Assembly: GCA_019914945.1 (NCBI GenBank)
Contig: CM034101.1
Location: 693,188-757,187 of the forward strand
Source of the DNA: Typha latifolia
Lineage: Eukaryota; Streptophyta; Magnoliopsida; Poales; Typhaceae
Length of the DNA stretch: 64,000 bases
Reading direction: 5' to 3'
Numbering within the stretch: position 1 is the first letter of the stretch; each line of letters begins with the position of its first letter. Below the pieces are notes generated by a model. It was not told where the DNA came from and made no database searches. It was given only the letters and a program-made list of their open reading frames with translations. Made by a program: the position numbers and the translations under genes. This document shows positions 45,873 through 58,880 of the stretch, piece after piece.

Positions 45873-48800
45873 ATACCGAGAGACTTTTTCTCATAGAAAA
45901 TAATTATATCAATAATGTTTGTTTATTGACACTATGTCAAGTAGAGGTTCCGAACTTAAATTTTATCAAGCTTATCTGTTACTTAAATTATAAATTGTCT
46001 ATTCAATTAAATAAAGTCAACCTCTTATACCTATTAGAATATTTTGTTAAAATATAAAACATAAAAAAAAAATTAGTAAGCTAATAACTAGTAATTAATT
46101 ATTTTTGTATTAAGTATATATATGCGCCGGCACTTATTAGCAGAATCACACTACTCCTCCCTGGTCATGGGAAATCCAAACGTCTAGGAAAGGACTAAGT
46201 ATATTTGACTTCGCTTATAGAGTTATGCATTTACCAACTATATACGTACAATATTATATACGAATTCTTTATGTCTATATGCAAAATAGAAATAGCCTTT
46301 TACTTTAGTGCTCCTTATTATATATATAAAGTTTTTATTTATTTATTTATGTTGATAGTTTATGTATACATGCAGGTGGAAATTAGGCAAAAAGGTTTAA
46401 AGGTAATCACCATCGATCTTTTATTAGCACCACACCAAACTGCATCTCATTTCATGACAACTTAGAACTAAAGTAACAATAGAAAGAATTGATGGTGTGA
46501 AAGAAGTCGCCATGAGGAATCTTTAAAGGTAGTAGTTACTATTGAATGTGAACATAGCATCTCCTGGGAATCTATCACTACTACTTCATTTTCCTGTGAG
46601 CTTCCTCCAGAGGTATTTAATATTACTACGGAACTAGACTAAATGATTTGGTAGGAAGGTAGGTAGCACCCTTTTGCTGCCTGGATGCTAATTAAGTTGG
46701 CAAAAAGAGTTTGGCATTGCATGCATAAGTTTCATTATTGGGTCAAAAATAGGTCAACAATTTATCCATTACATACATGCCATCGGATTGTCTCGTAGCT
46801 TTAATTTTAGATTGATATTAGGGCATATATTTTAGCATATATTGATGATTGATGATTTTATTCATGCATGGATATATTTATATTTATATTTATATTTAAC
46901 TTAATGACACAAGAATGTAACGGTATGGTAGGAATTTAAAAAAAGAAAACAAATGGGCTTCCAAAGATAGAGATGAGATGGAGGTCTGAATAATCCACTT
47001 GGACTAGAAGATTACATCATAAACACTTGTCAAAGTTGAAGAATTACCTAGTCCTCAAAAAGGCTCAACTCCTACTTGGTCGTCGAAGAAAAAAATATGC
47101 TTCTAGACATGAGTTTATTCTTTTTATTTATTATGTTAATTAGAATCTTAAGTGCATCATATACAAACTAAGCAGCTAGCTTCAAGGACATTTTTAGTAC
47201 TTCACTTAATAATCAGCGGTGTCCAAGATTTTATTTTGTTTTAACTCTATTTTCTTGCCCATGTTTTTAATAGATCATAAATTAGATGAAAAGACTAAAC
47301 CTTTCTAAAAACAAATTAATAACAATAGATTCAAATCATATTTATATAACTCTCTAGTAAAAATGTATTAAATATTAACCTCAACATCTCTGCAAGCGAA
47401 ACAAAACTTATAACCTCTATTAAAGCTAATCTAATAAAATAAAATAAAAACCTCCATATATTGTGAGATATCTTTTCCCTTTGCCATACAATTAATTGAC
47501 ATAAAGCAGCACTAGCGTTAATTAATTTTGTTTCTAAAAGATAAGGTGACATGAGGTTATAGCTTCCTACCTTTATTGTAGAAGAACAAATTTGATTTTG
47601 TTTTTATTTACAATATTAAGTTAAACACGTGCATATAGAAATGGAGATAGTAACGTGCATGATACATGACGTAATAAAACGTAACAGTGCTGACTCACCG
47701 CTTATTTAATCTTACGTGGCAAATCTTTCATTAGAAATAAAAAAGATAATGTAAGAAATTTCGTAGTTAATTTGTATAATGTGCTTGATAAGATTAAGCT
47801 CCTCGCAAAGCCAGTCAATAAAATTTCTCTGATGCTTAAGGAGACCAAATTAATTAAGTCATTCCTTGAATTAGGATGTACTTCGTATAAATGAGTCTTA
47901 TGTTTGGAATATGACTTTGATATTAGCGGCCACCCAATGAGAAAATTTTCCCACACTTTTGCATCACCAAAGTTTGGAAAAAAAGAATAGTAATCTTGGA
48001 TTTTTATTTATAAGACGTTAAAAAACTGAATTTTACGTGAATATTTAGATATACTATAATACATATTGAAAAATATAAGAAATATCCCAGGAGATAGTGA
48101 TCTATCATATTATGTTATCGATAATAATATGCTGAAAATAAAGCGTGAAAAAGACGATTGCAAACACAAAATTTTACGTAAAAAATTTTCAAACCGGGTA
48201 AAAAAATTCACGAATCCAAACTCGGATAAAAATAAATCACTAAAACCTATAACAGTTAACAAACAGCTTACAAATCAGCCACTGATTTTCACAACTCAAT
48301 TTATACCAACTTTGCTTGGTATACCTCATAATACATTGCTTTCTGTGATGGACTTCTAAATCTCAATGACCCTCGAGGTTGATCATTCCATCTCAGTGAT
48401 CCTTAAGAAGTAATTCTTTCAGATCAAATATAGATGCATTGAAATGAGAATGATTCAACACTTTCCGTCTAAAGTAGAAAAGTGTTTTCTAATCTGGCAA
48501 TTCTCTTATGATTAGATTAAAATATTTTATATACTTTCTAGAAATAAGATAAGTATATTTCTTAGAGATAAGATAAATATCTGTTATAAATAAAGTCAAA
48601 CCTAAGTTAAATTAGATATCACGTAACTGCAAAAATTGTAAATTACGTCGACGCATTTGAATGCGATTCGAGTGTGTTTGAACACGACGACTTGGAGTGT
48701 GAATGCGCTCCAAATAACCAAATATGAAACTTTGTATGTTTGAACGCCTGCAGAGTACGTTTAAATGGCCAAAACAAACTCTCTATATATGCGAATATGA

Positions 48801-49342
48801 TGTAAACGGTTGCAGGGTGAGTTCGAACGAGTCCAGAGTACGTTCGAACGCCTTGTTCAAATGGCATACTAAACAATTGAATATAGAGTGCATGTTTCTG
48901 TGCCTTAAGATAAAATGTCATACTTTTTCAACTATCATGATACCATTTAAGTACTTCAATAACGATTCTAAAATTATTTGGAGTACTTTAACTTTTAAAT
49001 TTAATATTATTTATTAAATATTTTATAACTTGTGCATATACTCATACATAAAATCTAGACATATTACATAAATATAAATTATGTTTTAAAATACAATTCA
49101 CCAATTACATAAGTCCAAATAAATCTAACAGTACCTATAAAACTAGCTTCTCTTTTACTTATTTCAGCATTATAATAGAAATATTGTCACATATTTGAAG
49201 GTCTATTATCGACTTCCTGATTTCAAAGGTGGAAGAGAAGACAAAATTAAGGAATATATCTCATTCAATTGTCCATTTTAAGATGTCTAGCTCTAAGAAG
49301 AGTCAAAGTTAACCCTCAAATAATACTACTTGAAAACTTTGT

Positions 49343-49344
<2 letters not shown>

Positions 49345-49389
<45 letters not shown>
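49345..49389. repeat. (TA)n microsatellite
   Basis: About 22 TA units without interruption. Confidence 0.95.
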
Positions 49390-49392
<3 letters not shown>

Positions 49393-49769
49393 TTAGCCAA
49401 TAGTTTTAGAATAATATACTGTTGATGTGCTTGGTTACCTAACTATTTGATGGCGGGCGTTAATCAAATGTGGAGAGGACCAGGAAAAGGAATCTATCCA
49501 TCTTTCCAACTGGGAAGTTTAAAACTCTTATTATATCATATCAAGATGCTTTTCACTCTTAAATTTTCGAACTATTGTTTTGAAATGGTTTGACCAAAAC
49601 AAGGCAGAATAAGAATTTGAGAAGAAAAGAAAAAGAAGTTAAACAGATCAAGATGGTGTCAAAATATATATTACAATCTAAGTCGTATAAACTGTGAAGT
49701 GTGAAAGAGTTGGTTCCACAGAATCTTTTAATTACTTGCCTTTTAAGTGGGACTTTCAAGCTCTTCTCC

Positions 49770-49772
<3 letters not shown>

Positions 49773-49802
<30 letters not shown>
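49773..49802. repeat. (TC)n microsatellite
   Basis: Fifteen TC units. Confidence 0.95.
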
Positions 49803-49804
<2 letters not shown>

Positions 49805-51900
49805 CTGACTCATTCAATGCTGGTGCACCATCAGTGACAATCTTATCCTAATTAGATTAGATAGTGATAGAAATATTCCTAGTTTATATATATATATTCT
49901 TCTTTCCCATTGAGATTGATAGCCCAAAATTTTCTATTCTAACTACCAGAGATTAAATATATTTTCTCCCTTTATATTTGGATGAATAATATAAAATGGC
50001 TTAAATATATAGTCGTTTTTCTAGACATAAATATGTATTCAAAGAGAAAATTCACAGTGACTTTTAGTGATACAAAAGAAACCGGTAAATAATCTTGAAT
50101 GGAAAATCTAATGAGTTACAATTTAAATATAGTAATACAAAATAAAGTTTAGGGGGCAAAATAATTTTGGTCCAAAGTACAATTTAATCCTAACAATTTT
50201 CTCACAGTATTATTTATTGGGTCATTAGAAGAACGGCCTTTGTTCGTAAAAGAACCACCTCAATTCTGGCCCAATTCAGTTTGGGCCCAAAATGTTTGGA
50301 CCCGATTAGGCTAGGCTAGCTCATGAAAGAGTCAAAGAATAACGACAAAGATAGGGTGTAGAATGAAAAAAAGCTTCAAAACAAAACATGTAATAGCTTA
50401 TTAGTTAATAACACGTACGATGCTTCCTCATCCTAATCCATCTTATAAATTAAGTTTAAAAAAATATATATAGTAGGTTAGCATCCAAAACATGCCACCC
50501 TCTCCTTTCCTTTCCTTTCCTCCTCCCAATGACACGAATTTCTAGGTCTAATTTTGTATAATATCCTCCTAATCCACTACACATCTTGTGATGTTCTTTC
50601 TTCAAATGCACCCTTCGATTTATTTGTAATCATAAAAGTGCCCTCGACTCTGGCCTTCCTACCTCCATATCTCACAAGCATGGTCTAGGATTTAATTTCC
50701 TTTCCTTTTGGTTTTTGGGTCATGAACTGGACTTATCATGTGAGCTGCAACCATGGACATCAAATATCTTATTCTACAGTATCAATCTCTCCTGCTGCAA
50801 TGAAGCCCATTTGGAAAACAAAGACAAAAGAAAAAGAAATCACATATAAGAAATAGAATTATTACCGTGCAATGTCTTAGATATTAAAAAGAAAGATAAA
50901 TTTGTATATAATACCCTATATTTTAATAAAATTATAGTTTATATTTTATATTTTTACTATTTATAAATTAAGATTTATAATTTAGCGAATACATGCAGAA
51001 AACACTCTACCATTAAGATCCGTTAGTTAAAATTAACCAAACATATATAAAAAATATTTTACTTATTTTCTTAAAAAAATTAATTAAATCATAAATTTTA
51101 ATTTATAAATAATAAAAATATAAGATATTATACGCAAATTTTCATAAAAGAAAAAAAGCACGATAGCAATTACTCTCGTAACTTAGGATCCACCTGAGAT
51201 GACACCTAAAACAGTTGCTTATCATGTGACCGACCCCATGACCCATCTCATCTGAGCTTAAGAAGAAGAAGAAGAAAAGAAGAAAAGAAGAAGAAGAAGG
51301 AAGGCTCATAGCCATGGCCATGGTGGCATGGTCCCCCTTCACAGATCCATCCATCTATCTCATGTTCCCCCTTGTTTATTTATTGCATCCAAAGACAAAG
51401 ACAAAGCCTTCTCCTAGTGCATGCCCACACCTGCCATGTGACAGCACAGCCAAATATCTTACATGAAAATATTCTACCTATTTATGTAATTTAGTAACAC
51501 CCCCATTAATGTAGTTTCTTTTCTTTTCTAGGAGGGTTTGGCAGTATCAGACATTACTGAGTTGGATCATGTGCTTGGATGTCTTAGTCAAACCATTTTG
51601 GGTGATAAGAATAATGTATGATGTAGTCATGTGATGCTTCAGGTAAGTCAACTTTGATGTGTTTTAAGAGAAGTTTAGAGTTAACCATCTTCTCTTAATT
51701 CTTACTTTGGCCAACTATATACATTGCAAAAGAAAAGTTTTGTCGAAAAGCAATATTATTGATTTGTTTCTAATTAGCTTCTAACATAAGCAATTTGATT
51801 AGTTCTTGAAGTTAATGAAACATATTTAATATTTTGCATCTAGTACTAAGAAGTAGAATATCTCTTTTATCTACTAAATGCTTCTAAGAGATGGTGCCTT

Positions 51901-51928
51901 TGTCTGTCTGTCTGTCTGTCTGTCTGTC
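51901..51928. repeat. (TGTC)n microsatellite
   Basis: Seven tandem TGTC units. Confidence 0.95.
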
Positions 51929-52697
51929 ACATTGTCATCAAACTATCAGTGTGCCCTATTTAAGGTCAAGTACATGAACTGACTGTATGGAGTAATGGCA
52001 ACCTTCTTGCATGTAACTTCCAGTGTAAAGTTTTGTACAAGTTGTTATTTAGCTCAAGGTTAGGAAGAAAGGAGGAGAAGAAGAGCATGAGATCTGATGT
52101 TAATTAAAATCATGGTTAGTAGATTAAGTTCATTAGATTATTAGTTTTTAATAAATTTCAACTGCTACTAAACTTCAAACAGTGGTTAAAATCTAATGGA
52201 AGGGGGACCAAAGATTAGGGAACATCTCTATCATTTATTAAAGTAGATCACAAGAGCTAAATGACTAATGGAGAAGGCCATAAAGGCAACCAATGATATG
52301 GGTCTTTTTAACATTTTGGCATACAAGTTTCCACGTACTTTTTTTTTCTTTTTCTTTTTCTTTTTGGTATACTACTTCTATCGGTAGTAGAGTTGGACTT
52401 CTTACAATTTGGCACCCGAGTTAAAAATAAATTATATGTTAAATGTAATGCTAAAGAAATATTTTAGGTATAATAAATTAGTAAATATTTTAGGACGTAA
52501 TTTGAGGGGTTTCCATTGAAAAGAAAGTCCTCGAAAATTTCTATTTCCCTCCTCACTTTCTATCCATCAAAATAATTCACAATTCTTAGATCTCACTCAC
52601 AGGTCCCCATTTCCCCGCCTCTCCCCTCATTTCTCTCATTCTCTCTCTTCTTCCCACTCCAATGGCGTCGGAATCGCAGTAAAATCAGACAGGCCCC

Positions 52698-55346
52698 ATG
52701 GCTCCATCTCCACCCAACCTCCGCTCCTCCTCCTCCAAAACCCTAATCCCACCTCCCTCCTCTGATCTCCTCGCCCCGCCACCTCGGATTCGCCGCCCCC
52801 ACCGCCGCATCTGCAACCCATCCCTTCCCTTCGCCTCCTCTGCTTCTCGACGGAGGCGGATTATCCCCTCCCCCGGAGGCCGCCGGAGCGGCCCGGCCAC
52901 TCCCCTCCTCAAATGGAAGCTCCACGACCGGGATCGCGCGCCGGATGGCCCTGGCGGAAAGACTCGCCGAAGGAACCACAATGTAGCCGGAGAGGCGGTA
53001 GCCGTCTCGGCGAGGAAGCTCGCCGCCGGGCTGTGGCAGATGCAGCTCCCGGAGGTCGAGCGTAGGGGAGGGTGGATAGGGTTGGAGGTAGGCCCCGCGA
53101 GATCTACGCTTCCTTTTGTTTCTGGGTGCTTTTTCTTTTTAACAATGCTATTGTATTAGGGTTCAGATGCCTGAGTTCTGGTAGAATCTGGTGAAAAGTT
53201 TGCATCTTGCTGGCGCTCTCATGATAAAAATAACTCCTTTTTCTTATTTCTTATCGCTTTTGATTTGGTAATGATATCAAGTGCTGCACAAAAAAAAATT
53301 CAACTTTTAATGACCGAAGTATAAGTTAGTAGATCGATAAAGATCATGATGCTCAATCTAAAACAATTAGGGATCTCTATCACTACTCTGGACTTGCTGG
53401 TTTAATCTTAGCAGTCACCTTCAATTGGTCAAAGAATGTGGTATCTCTTGGTCGTGGTCATCTTATCTGTCGAATAAGATAGTAGTGGTTTGGCTGTGGT
53501 TAATCGGCGACCAAAGTGGTCTCTATTTGATTTATATCGTAAAATGTTGCTTAGAGTTTGTGGCAATCGTCATTGTTTAACAATACCCTCTTTGTTGTTT
53601 CAGCTTAATCACAGGGATCTACAGATACCCAATGTTTGCAGTCACAAGGCAATAGGTGTTCATACTAGCAGAAGGAATGGACAGAAGAATGGCAGCACCG
53701 GAAAGGTATCCTTAATTCTTTTTGTTGTGCACTAGAGGAAAGTTGTTTCTTCTATTGATCCTTTTTCTTAATCTGTGTACTTTGATCAGCTTGAAGCGTG
53801 TGCTGCTTTATCCCATAGCACAATGGAGAGGGCAACCAAATGGGATCCTGGATATTCTAGGACTTCCAATGAGGTCTGCCAGATATATGGGCATTGTAAG
53901 GTTCTTGAAGACCAGAAGCATATGATGATTTCCTTTGACTCTTCCCTCCAACCACAGCTCGAGCAGGCTCGAAGCCGCATTCGTGAGCTTGAGGATGAGA
54001 GGCGGTCTGCAAAAAAGAAGCTCGATCACTTCTTGAGAAAGCTTGCAGAGGAGAAGGCTTCATGGCGGAGCAGAGAGCATGAGAAGATCCGTAATGTAAT
54101 TGATGCCATCAAGCAAGATCTCAACAGGGAAAGGAAAAATCGACAGAGACTAGAGATTGTGAATTCCAAGCTGGTGAATGAACTAGCAGAGGCCAAATTA
54201 TCTGCAAAGCGCTATTTGCAAGACTATGAGAAGGAAAGGAAATCACGAGAGCTCATGGAGGAGGTGTGCGATGAGCTAGCCAAGGAGATCGGTGAAGACA
54301 AAGCTGAGGTTGAGGCTTTGAGGAGCGAGTCGATGAAAATGAGAGAAGAAGTCGAGGAAGAGAGGAGAATGTTGCAGATGGCAGAAGTTTGGCGCGAAGA
54401 AAGGGTGCAGATGAAGCTGGTGGATGCAAAGCTGACACTTGAACAGAAATATTCCCAGTTAACCAAGCTTCAGGCTGATCTGGAGGCTTTTCTCGGAAAG
54501 CAAATTAGAAGCGACGCAGATATGGCAGCATTTGAAGAAGCTGACGTGCTCAGACAGTCAGCTTCCTCAATTAACATTCATGATATTAAGGAGTTCTCTT
54601 ACCAGCCTCCTGCTTCAGAGGACATTTATTCTGTCTTTGAAGAACTCCAGCAAAGAGAAGATACATATGAAAGAGAAATTGAGCAATGCTACGGATATAG
54701 CCCTGCAAGCCATGCATCTAAGATCCACACAGTAAGCCCTGAGACTGATGTATTCTTAGAAAGACCAGTAAAGAGATATGCAAACGGAACAGGTGACGGA
54801 AATGAGGATGCAGAAGATGATAGCGGATGGGAGACTGTAAGCCATGTTGAGGATCAGGGTTCTAGTAATTCTTTGGAAGGCAGCGATCCGTCTGTAAATG
54901 GTATCTATGAAGAGAATAATGCTTCGGTTAGTGGAACTGATTGGGATGAGAATGTACAAAGTGGTAAGTTACATAGTGAAATAAGTGAGGTTTGTTCAAC
55001 TACCACTAGACAATCCAGGAAGAAAGGATCGGCTATCGTCAGACTTTGGAGATCGTCAAACGCTGAAAATTGCAAGAAAATGGGAGCTGAAGTACCAAAT
55101 GGTAGGATATCCAACGCCACACTATCTCCTGACCCAAAGTCCGGTGAAGTTGGTCTAGTAAGCTCACCAAGCATAGGGCAGTGGAGCTCCCCAGACTCAC
55201 TAAACCCTCATATAACTCGAGGAATAAAGGGATGCATTGAGTGGCCACGAGGCGTGCAAAAGCACAGCTTGAAGGCAAAGCTTCTGGAGGCAAGGATGGA
55301 GAGCCAAAAGGTTCAGCTACGCCATGTTCTTAAACAAAAGATATAG
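52698..55346 (+). CDS. Coiled-coil protein like At5g41620 (BRANCHLESS TRICHOME-related)
   Basis: Three exons, 52698-53087, 53604-53705 and 53790-55346, all phase 0, giving 682 residues (family about 620-680). Exon 1 is GC-rich and codes a Pro/Arg/Ser-rich head with the family block SARKLAAGLWQMQLPE. The next conserved element is ERATKWDPGYSRTSNEV, where related proteins begin the coiled-coil half. A long charged coiled coil runs from about residue 217 to 400 (heptad-like LEQARSRIRELEDERR to KLQADLEAFL). The tail is acidic/Ser-rich with DDSGWETVSHVED and ends SLKAKLLEARMESQKVQLR. Relatives are described as intracellular transport protein USO1-like; BLT links to cell shape and the cytoskeleton in Arabidopsis. 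The biochemical role is not known. No membrane segment is visible. Confidence 0.9.
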
Positions 55347-55503
55347 GGGTGGCCATGGTATGCCTTCATGGTACCCACTCGGCTTCCTGAGTTGTGGACT
55401 GGATTTATGAACTGGAGACGCGAAGTCTTAAATCCTTTGCCGCCTCTTGTTCCATCAAGGACATCACTCTCCCTGTGAGGATATGCAGGACTGTTGTCAA
55501 TTA

Positions 55504-55539
<36 letters not shown>
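55504..55539. repeat. (ATT)n microsatellite
   Basis: Twelve ATT units in the 3' region of the coiled-coil gene. Confidence 0.95.
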
Positions 55540-55860
55540 GTACTTCATGCCACTATCAATAGCATTGGTGAAGTGTCCCAAAGTTGACAACCTACGTTGT
55601 GCAATATTATTGAACCAGAGCATAGTTCCTTAGCATCAATAAACATTTTGTTAGTTTGTAGTCTTGTCTAATATCAGTTGTATCTTCGAGTGAAGTTGAC
55701 TGAAAGCGTCAAATGACTCATATTACTATTAACCGCAGCTCAATGTATTTATCAATCAGGAGCTGTAGATGAAGATAGTCTTGTGATGTACCTTGCTCTT
55801 AAAGCCTTGTCTTTTTATATACTGCAGTACTGATATAGACCCAAATTTGTTGACCTGGAC

Positions 55861-55950
55861 TGGGCCTGGGCCTAATCTTAGCCCAAACCGAAGCAAGGCT
55901 TCGCTAGGGCTAATTTCTCTCTCCCTCTTTCTAGAACATCAAAACCCTAA
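55861..55950 (+). promoter_or_regulatory. Site II plus telo-box cluster without a recognised gene
   Basis: TGGGCC twice (55861-55872), an inverted copy GCCCAA (55881-55886) and AAAACCCTAA (55941-55950). In plants this pairing marks promoters of ribosomal protein and other growth genes. No matching coding region follows within the next 2 kb, so the call is tentative. Confidence 0.35.
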
Positions 55951-57407
55951 CAATTAATAGAACATTAGTTAGTATTACAAAGCCTGGAGCATTGTACTAC
56001 GAAGTTAACCCCAGTAATCTAATCCCCAAATCCCCCATGTGTCCAATCAAAGGTGATAAGTCCCACAGCCCCACATGGCCAGTACCAATCAGAACGATTC
56101 CAAGACCTCCAAGTTCCACGTCGGTCGTCTTTATTTAATACCCCAATCAAAGGAGACAGCTCCTAGTAGTGCCACTAATTAAGGACACAGGTGTAAGTAA
56201 TACTATGCTCACAAACACTTTATAAATATTCTCCACATCTATACTTTCTTTCTCTATTTCATAACCATCGTTATCGATATCAATGGGTATGATAAACGCC
56301 ACATCATCTTGTTCTGTCGGTAGAAGCATAGCATTACTCTTTGTGGTGGATTAAACTAATCCTCTTGACAAGGGAATGGAGCCCAATAGCAGCTGAGATT
56401 CTGATTCCAGAACCAGCCAGCCCATCTCATCTCCTCCTTGTACCTTCTTTTGGGCCCCACCTCGTGAGGAGATTCTACTAAGCTCCCAAAACTGGGTCCC
56501 CCTTTCCCCCGTGGGCCCGGAAGGCAGTGGTGGGGTCCACCCCCCCCCCTCACCATTCCCTCTTCCCTCCATGGTGTGGGGAGCGGGGCCCGGTAGTGGC
56601 TCAATTATGTCAAAATGGACCTGCGAACGAGTTAACCGTTACTGGGACATGGGGCCCGCGACCAACTCTTCTTATAGTTATATGCCGTCCTAGTCACCTA
56701 AACTATTGACCTAGTTACAGTGAGCCCTCCTGGTCACCAAACTTATGTAACTGTCGACTCCTATCACGAGTTGTTTATAAATATATATAGATCAGATGTC
56801 ACAATTAAATTAATAAGCATTTCACGAGAATGATACTAAAGTGCTTCTAATTTAAAATAAAATATATATATATATATTTTTTTAATTTATAAAAAAGAGT
56901 CCATTTCACGAGGCGCACGGAAATTATATTTTATGCATGGATATATAATATGAGTTTAGCGCTACTTACCATGGTTTCTTTGGTTGTTTGTATTACATAT
57001 AATATCAGTACATGATAGTAGTCTATTTTGAGCGGTGGTATCTAGATAGAGTTTTAGCTCTATGTCATCCTACCGCCGACTTATTCCAAGGAAGGGGTTG
57101 AAATAATTGAGGAGGAGAGGAGGAAGTTATTACTCTAAACATTGCATCTATGATTTTGTTAGAAGAATATGGGATTGTTTTTATTATAAGGTTTGCTAGT
57201 TAGGATGGTGCCCCCAACGAGAGTGGACCCATTCATTTAATTAAAAAAGAAAAAGAAAAAAAAAAAGAAGGAAGGAGGGAGATGTGGGATAGAATGTGAT
57301 AGCGATGGGAGTTTTGTTTTAGCCCCCATAGAAAGACATGGTTAAGTGAGTCTGGACTTGGGAGTCCCAGGTGGGCCCTTTTCTATTCTAAGCCGTTCAT
57401 TGTGCTG

Positions 57408-57451
57408 CTCTCTCTTTCTCTCTCTCTCTCTCTTTCTCTTTCTCTTTCTTT
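57408..57451. repeat. (CT)n-rich tract
   Basis: Imperfect CT/TTTCTC repeats. Confidence 0.85.
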
Positions 57452-57780
57452 CCAGCAGCACTAAATACCATTACCCAGTTGGCATTAACAAGTGTATGCA
57501 CACAAATAAAGTGTACGTTTACACTTAAAAAAAGTAGGCAGTAAAGAGAAGAAGCCCATCAATCTTAACCTAATTCAAACCGGTCACAGTCCGACTTGGA
57601 TTTGATCAAACTCAGGTTCGATTTATAACTAAAATTTGAATTAGGGATGAGAATTTTAGTATTGCGGTATGTGCTGGCTGGGGATTAGGGGGTGTGGGGG
57701 GGGGGTATGAATAATAATAGTAACCCAACCTCCGTGACAAATATGACATGGCTCTCCTTTTCTTCGGAACTGGCCATCCG

Positions 57781-58010
57781 TACGTCACGCGTCAGGCAGA
57801 GACAGCTAGAAACGGCGAGGGGATGACGGCGAGGACCGGCGGCCAATGGGATCTCTCGGCGCCACGTAATCACGTGGGACGTGGGCCCACTCCTTTCCTT
57901 TGGATCCCGATGGGAGCCTTTCCTTGAGGGTCCCGCTGGCGTCACGGCTCACCAAATGCGACCCCAAAATTGAAGCGAAATGAAACGCAGATTCGCAAGC
58001 GCACTATAAA
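57781..58010 (+). promoter_or_regulatory. S40 gene promoter: CGTCA motifs, G-box/ABRE group, TATA box
   Basis: Upstream of the S40 gene lie two close CGTCA motifs (TACGTCACGCGTCA, 57781-57794, as-1-like). CCACGTA, a perfect G-box CACGTG (57871-57876) and GACGTGGG follow within 25 bases. TATAAA is at 58005-58010, 94 bases before the ATG. G-box/ABRE groups suggest ABA or stress control, which suits a senescence-regulator gene; this is inferred from motifs only. Confidence 0.55.
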
Positions 58011-58103
58011 TGGGGAGGCCTCTCCCACTAGCCCTTGTGATTTCTCGTAGGGCAAGGTTTGCGTGTGATCGGGCCTTCTTGCTTAGCTTCCGACCCTGAT
58101 CCG

Positions 58104-58622
58104 ATGGCGAAGCCGCGCAGGCACAGCGCCGATCGGCTCCTCGGCACGACCTACGGCTACGGCTACGGCTATGGCCACGTGCGCGGCCCTGATCTCTCCG
58201 AGCTGGGCGAAGAGGACGTTTGGTCGACGGTCGAGCCGCGGCGGACCGATCCGGCCTGGCGAGCCGAGCCGGCCCTCTCCACCCGGAGGTGGTCCCCCCT
58301 CCAGGACCGCCAGGTCGGCGGCTTGTCGTTGGCCTTCGAGGCTGAGCCGACCGCCCGGCGGCCCTCGCCGATGCGCCAAGTGGCGACCTCCGCCCCGGTG
58401 CGCGTGCCCGAGTGGAGCCGGTTCGCGAACTCGGAGCCGGTGGCGGAGGAGGAGATAGAGGAGGGGGAGAAGGAGTGGGTCCCGCCGCACGAGTACTTGG
58501 CACGTGCGAGCGCGAGGGCGGTGGCGACGTCGGTGTTCGAGGGTGTGGGGAGGACGCTGAAGGGGCGGGACATGAGCCGGGTCCGGGACGCGGTCTGGAG
58601 CCAGACCGGCTTCTTCGGTTGA
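58104..58622 (+). CDS. Senescence regulator S40 family protein (DUF584)
   Basis: Intronless, 172 residues, start ATG at 58104 (CCGATGGCG). The C-terminal half has the family signature: WVPPHEYLARASARA, then SVFEGVGRTLKGRDMSRVRD and WSQTGFFG at the very end. An N-terminal R(R)HSADRLLG block and an EEDVW motif are also typical. S40 proteins are small, largely disordered, often nuclear proteins linked to leaf senescence, dark, ABA and pathogen responses; no enzymatic activity is known. A run of alternating Tyr and Gly (GYGYGYG, residues about 18-24) comes from tandem TACGGC units. The gene is very GC-rich against AT-rich flanks, typical for intronless monocot genes. A long antisense frame over it is a by-product of this composition. 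Confidence 0.92.
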   Translation: MAKPRRHSADRLLGTTYGYGYGYGHVRGPDLSELGEEDVWSTVEPRRTDPAWRAEPALSTRRWSPLQDRQVGGLSLAFEAEPTARRPSPMRQVATSAPVRVPEWSRFANSEPVAEEEIEEGEKEWVPPHEYLARASARAVATSVFEGVGRTLKGRDMSRVRDAVWSQTGFFG

Positions 58623-58840
58623 AAACTTATTAATTCTTCTAATCCATTGTTGTCAAATCCCAAATCTTGATCCCCCCTTCCTTCTCTCTTCCTCCCTCCC
58701 TCCCCCCCCAAAAAAAAAGAAAAAAAAAGAAGAAGAAGAATTCTTGGTTTTCATTAGCTGGATTTTTGGAAGCCTAATCTTTAATATTTATATATTTTTT
58801 GAATCAGTCGATATGCAAGAAACGTGAGGGCAAATCACAC

Positions 58841-58843
<3 letters not shown>

Positions 58844-58879
<36 letters not shown>
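58844..58879. repeat. (TA)n microsatellite
   Basis: Eighteen TA units. Confidence 0.95.

Positions 58880-58880
<1 letters not shown>

Larger units (their letters stand above)
44897..52697. other. Large gene-poor AT-rich region
   Basis: No protein family was recognised in nearly 8 kb. Contents: GC-richer upstream sequence of the small minus gene (to about 45260), a SINE-like element (45501-45872), several microsatellites, and a stretch at 48640-48870 with repeated GTTCGAACG and AGAGTACGTT words that may be a decayed transposon. The last part (52500-52697) is a pyrimidine-rich leader for the coiled-coil gene. Confidence 0.45.
55347..57861. other. Spacer with an orphan promoter-like cluster
   Basis: 3' region of the coiled-coil gene, then AT-rich and some GC-rich sequence (56440-56600). 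A cluster of site II motifs and a telo-box lies at 55861-55950 with no obvious gene after it. Microsatellites at 55504-55539 and 57408-57451. No gene recognised. Confidence 0.45.

Noticed and set aside
48640..48870. Segment with repeated AGAGTACGTT and GTTCGAACG words as an LTR
   Set aside because: No clear TG..CA ends, primer site or duplication could be defined.
58083..58711. Several long antisense and shifted frames over the S40 gene
   Set aside because: Expected from very GC-rich coding sequence; only the plus frame from 58104 has the DUF584 signature.
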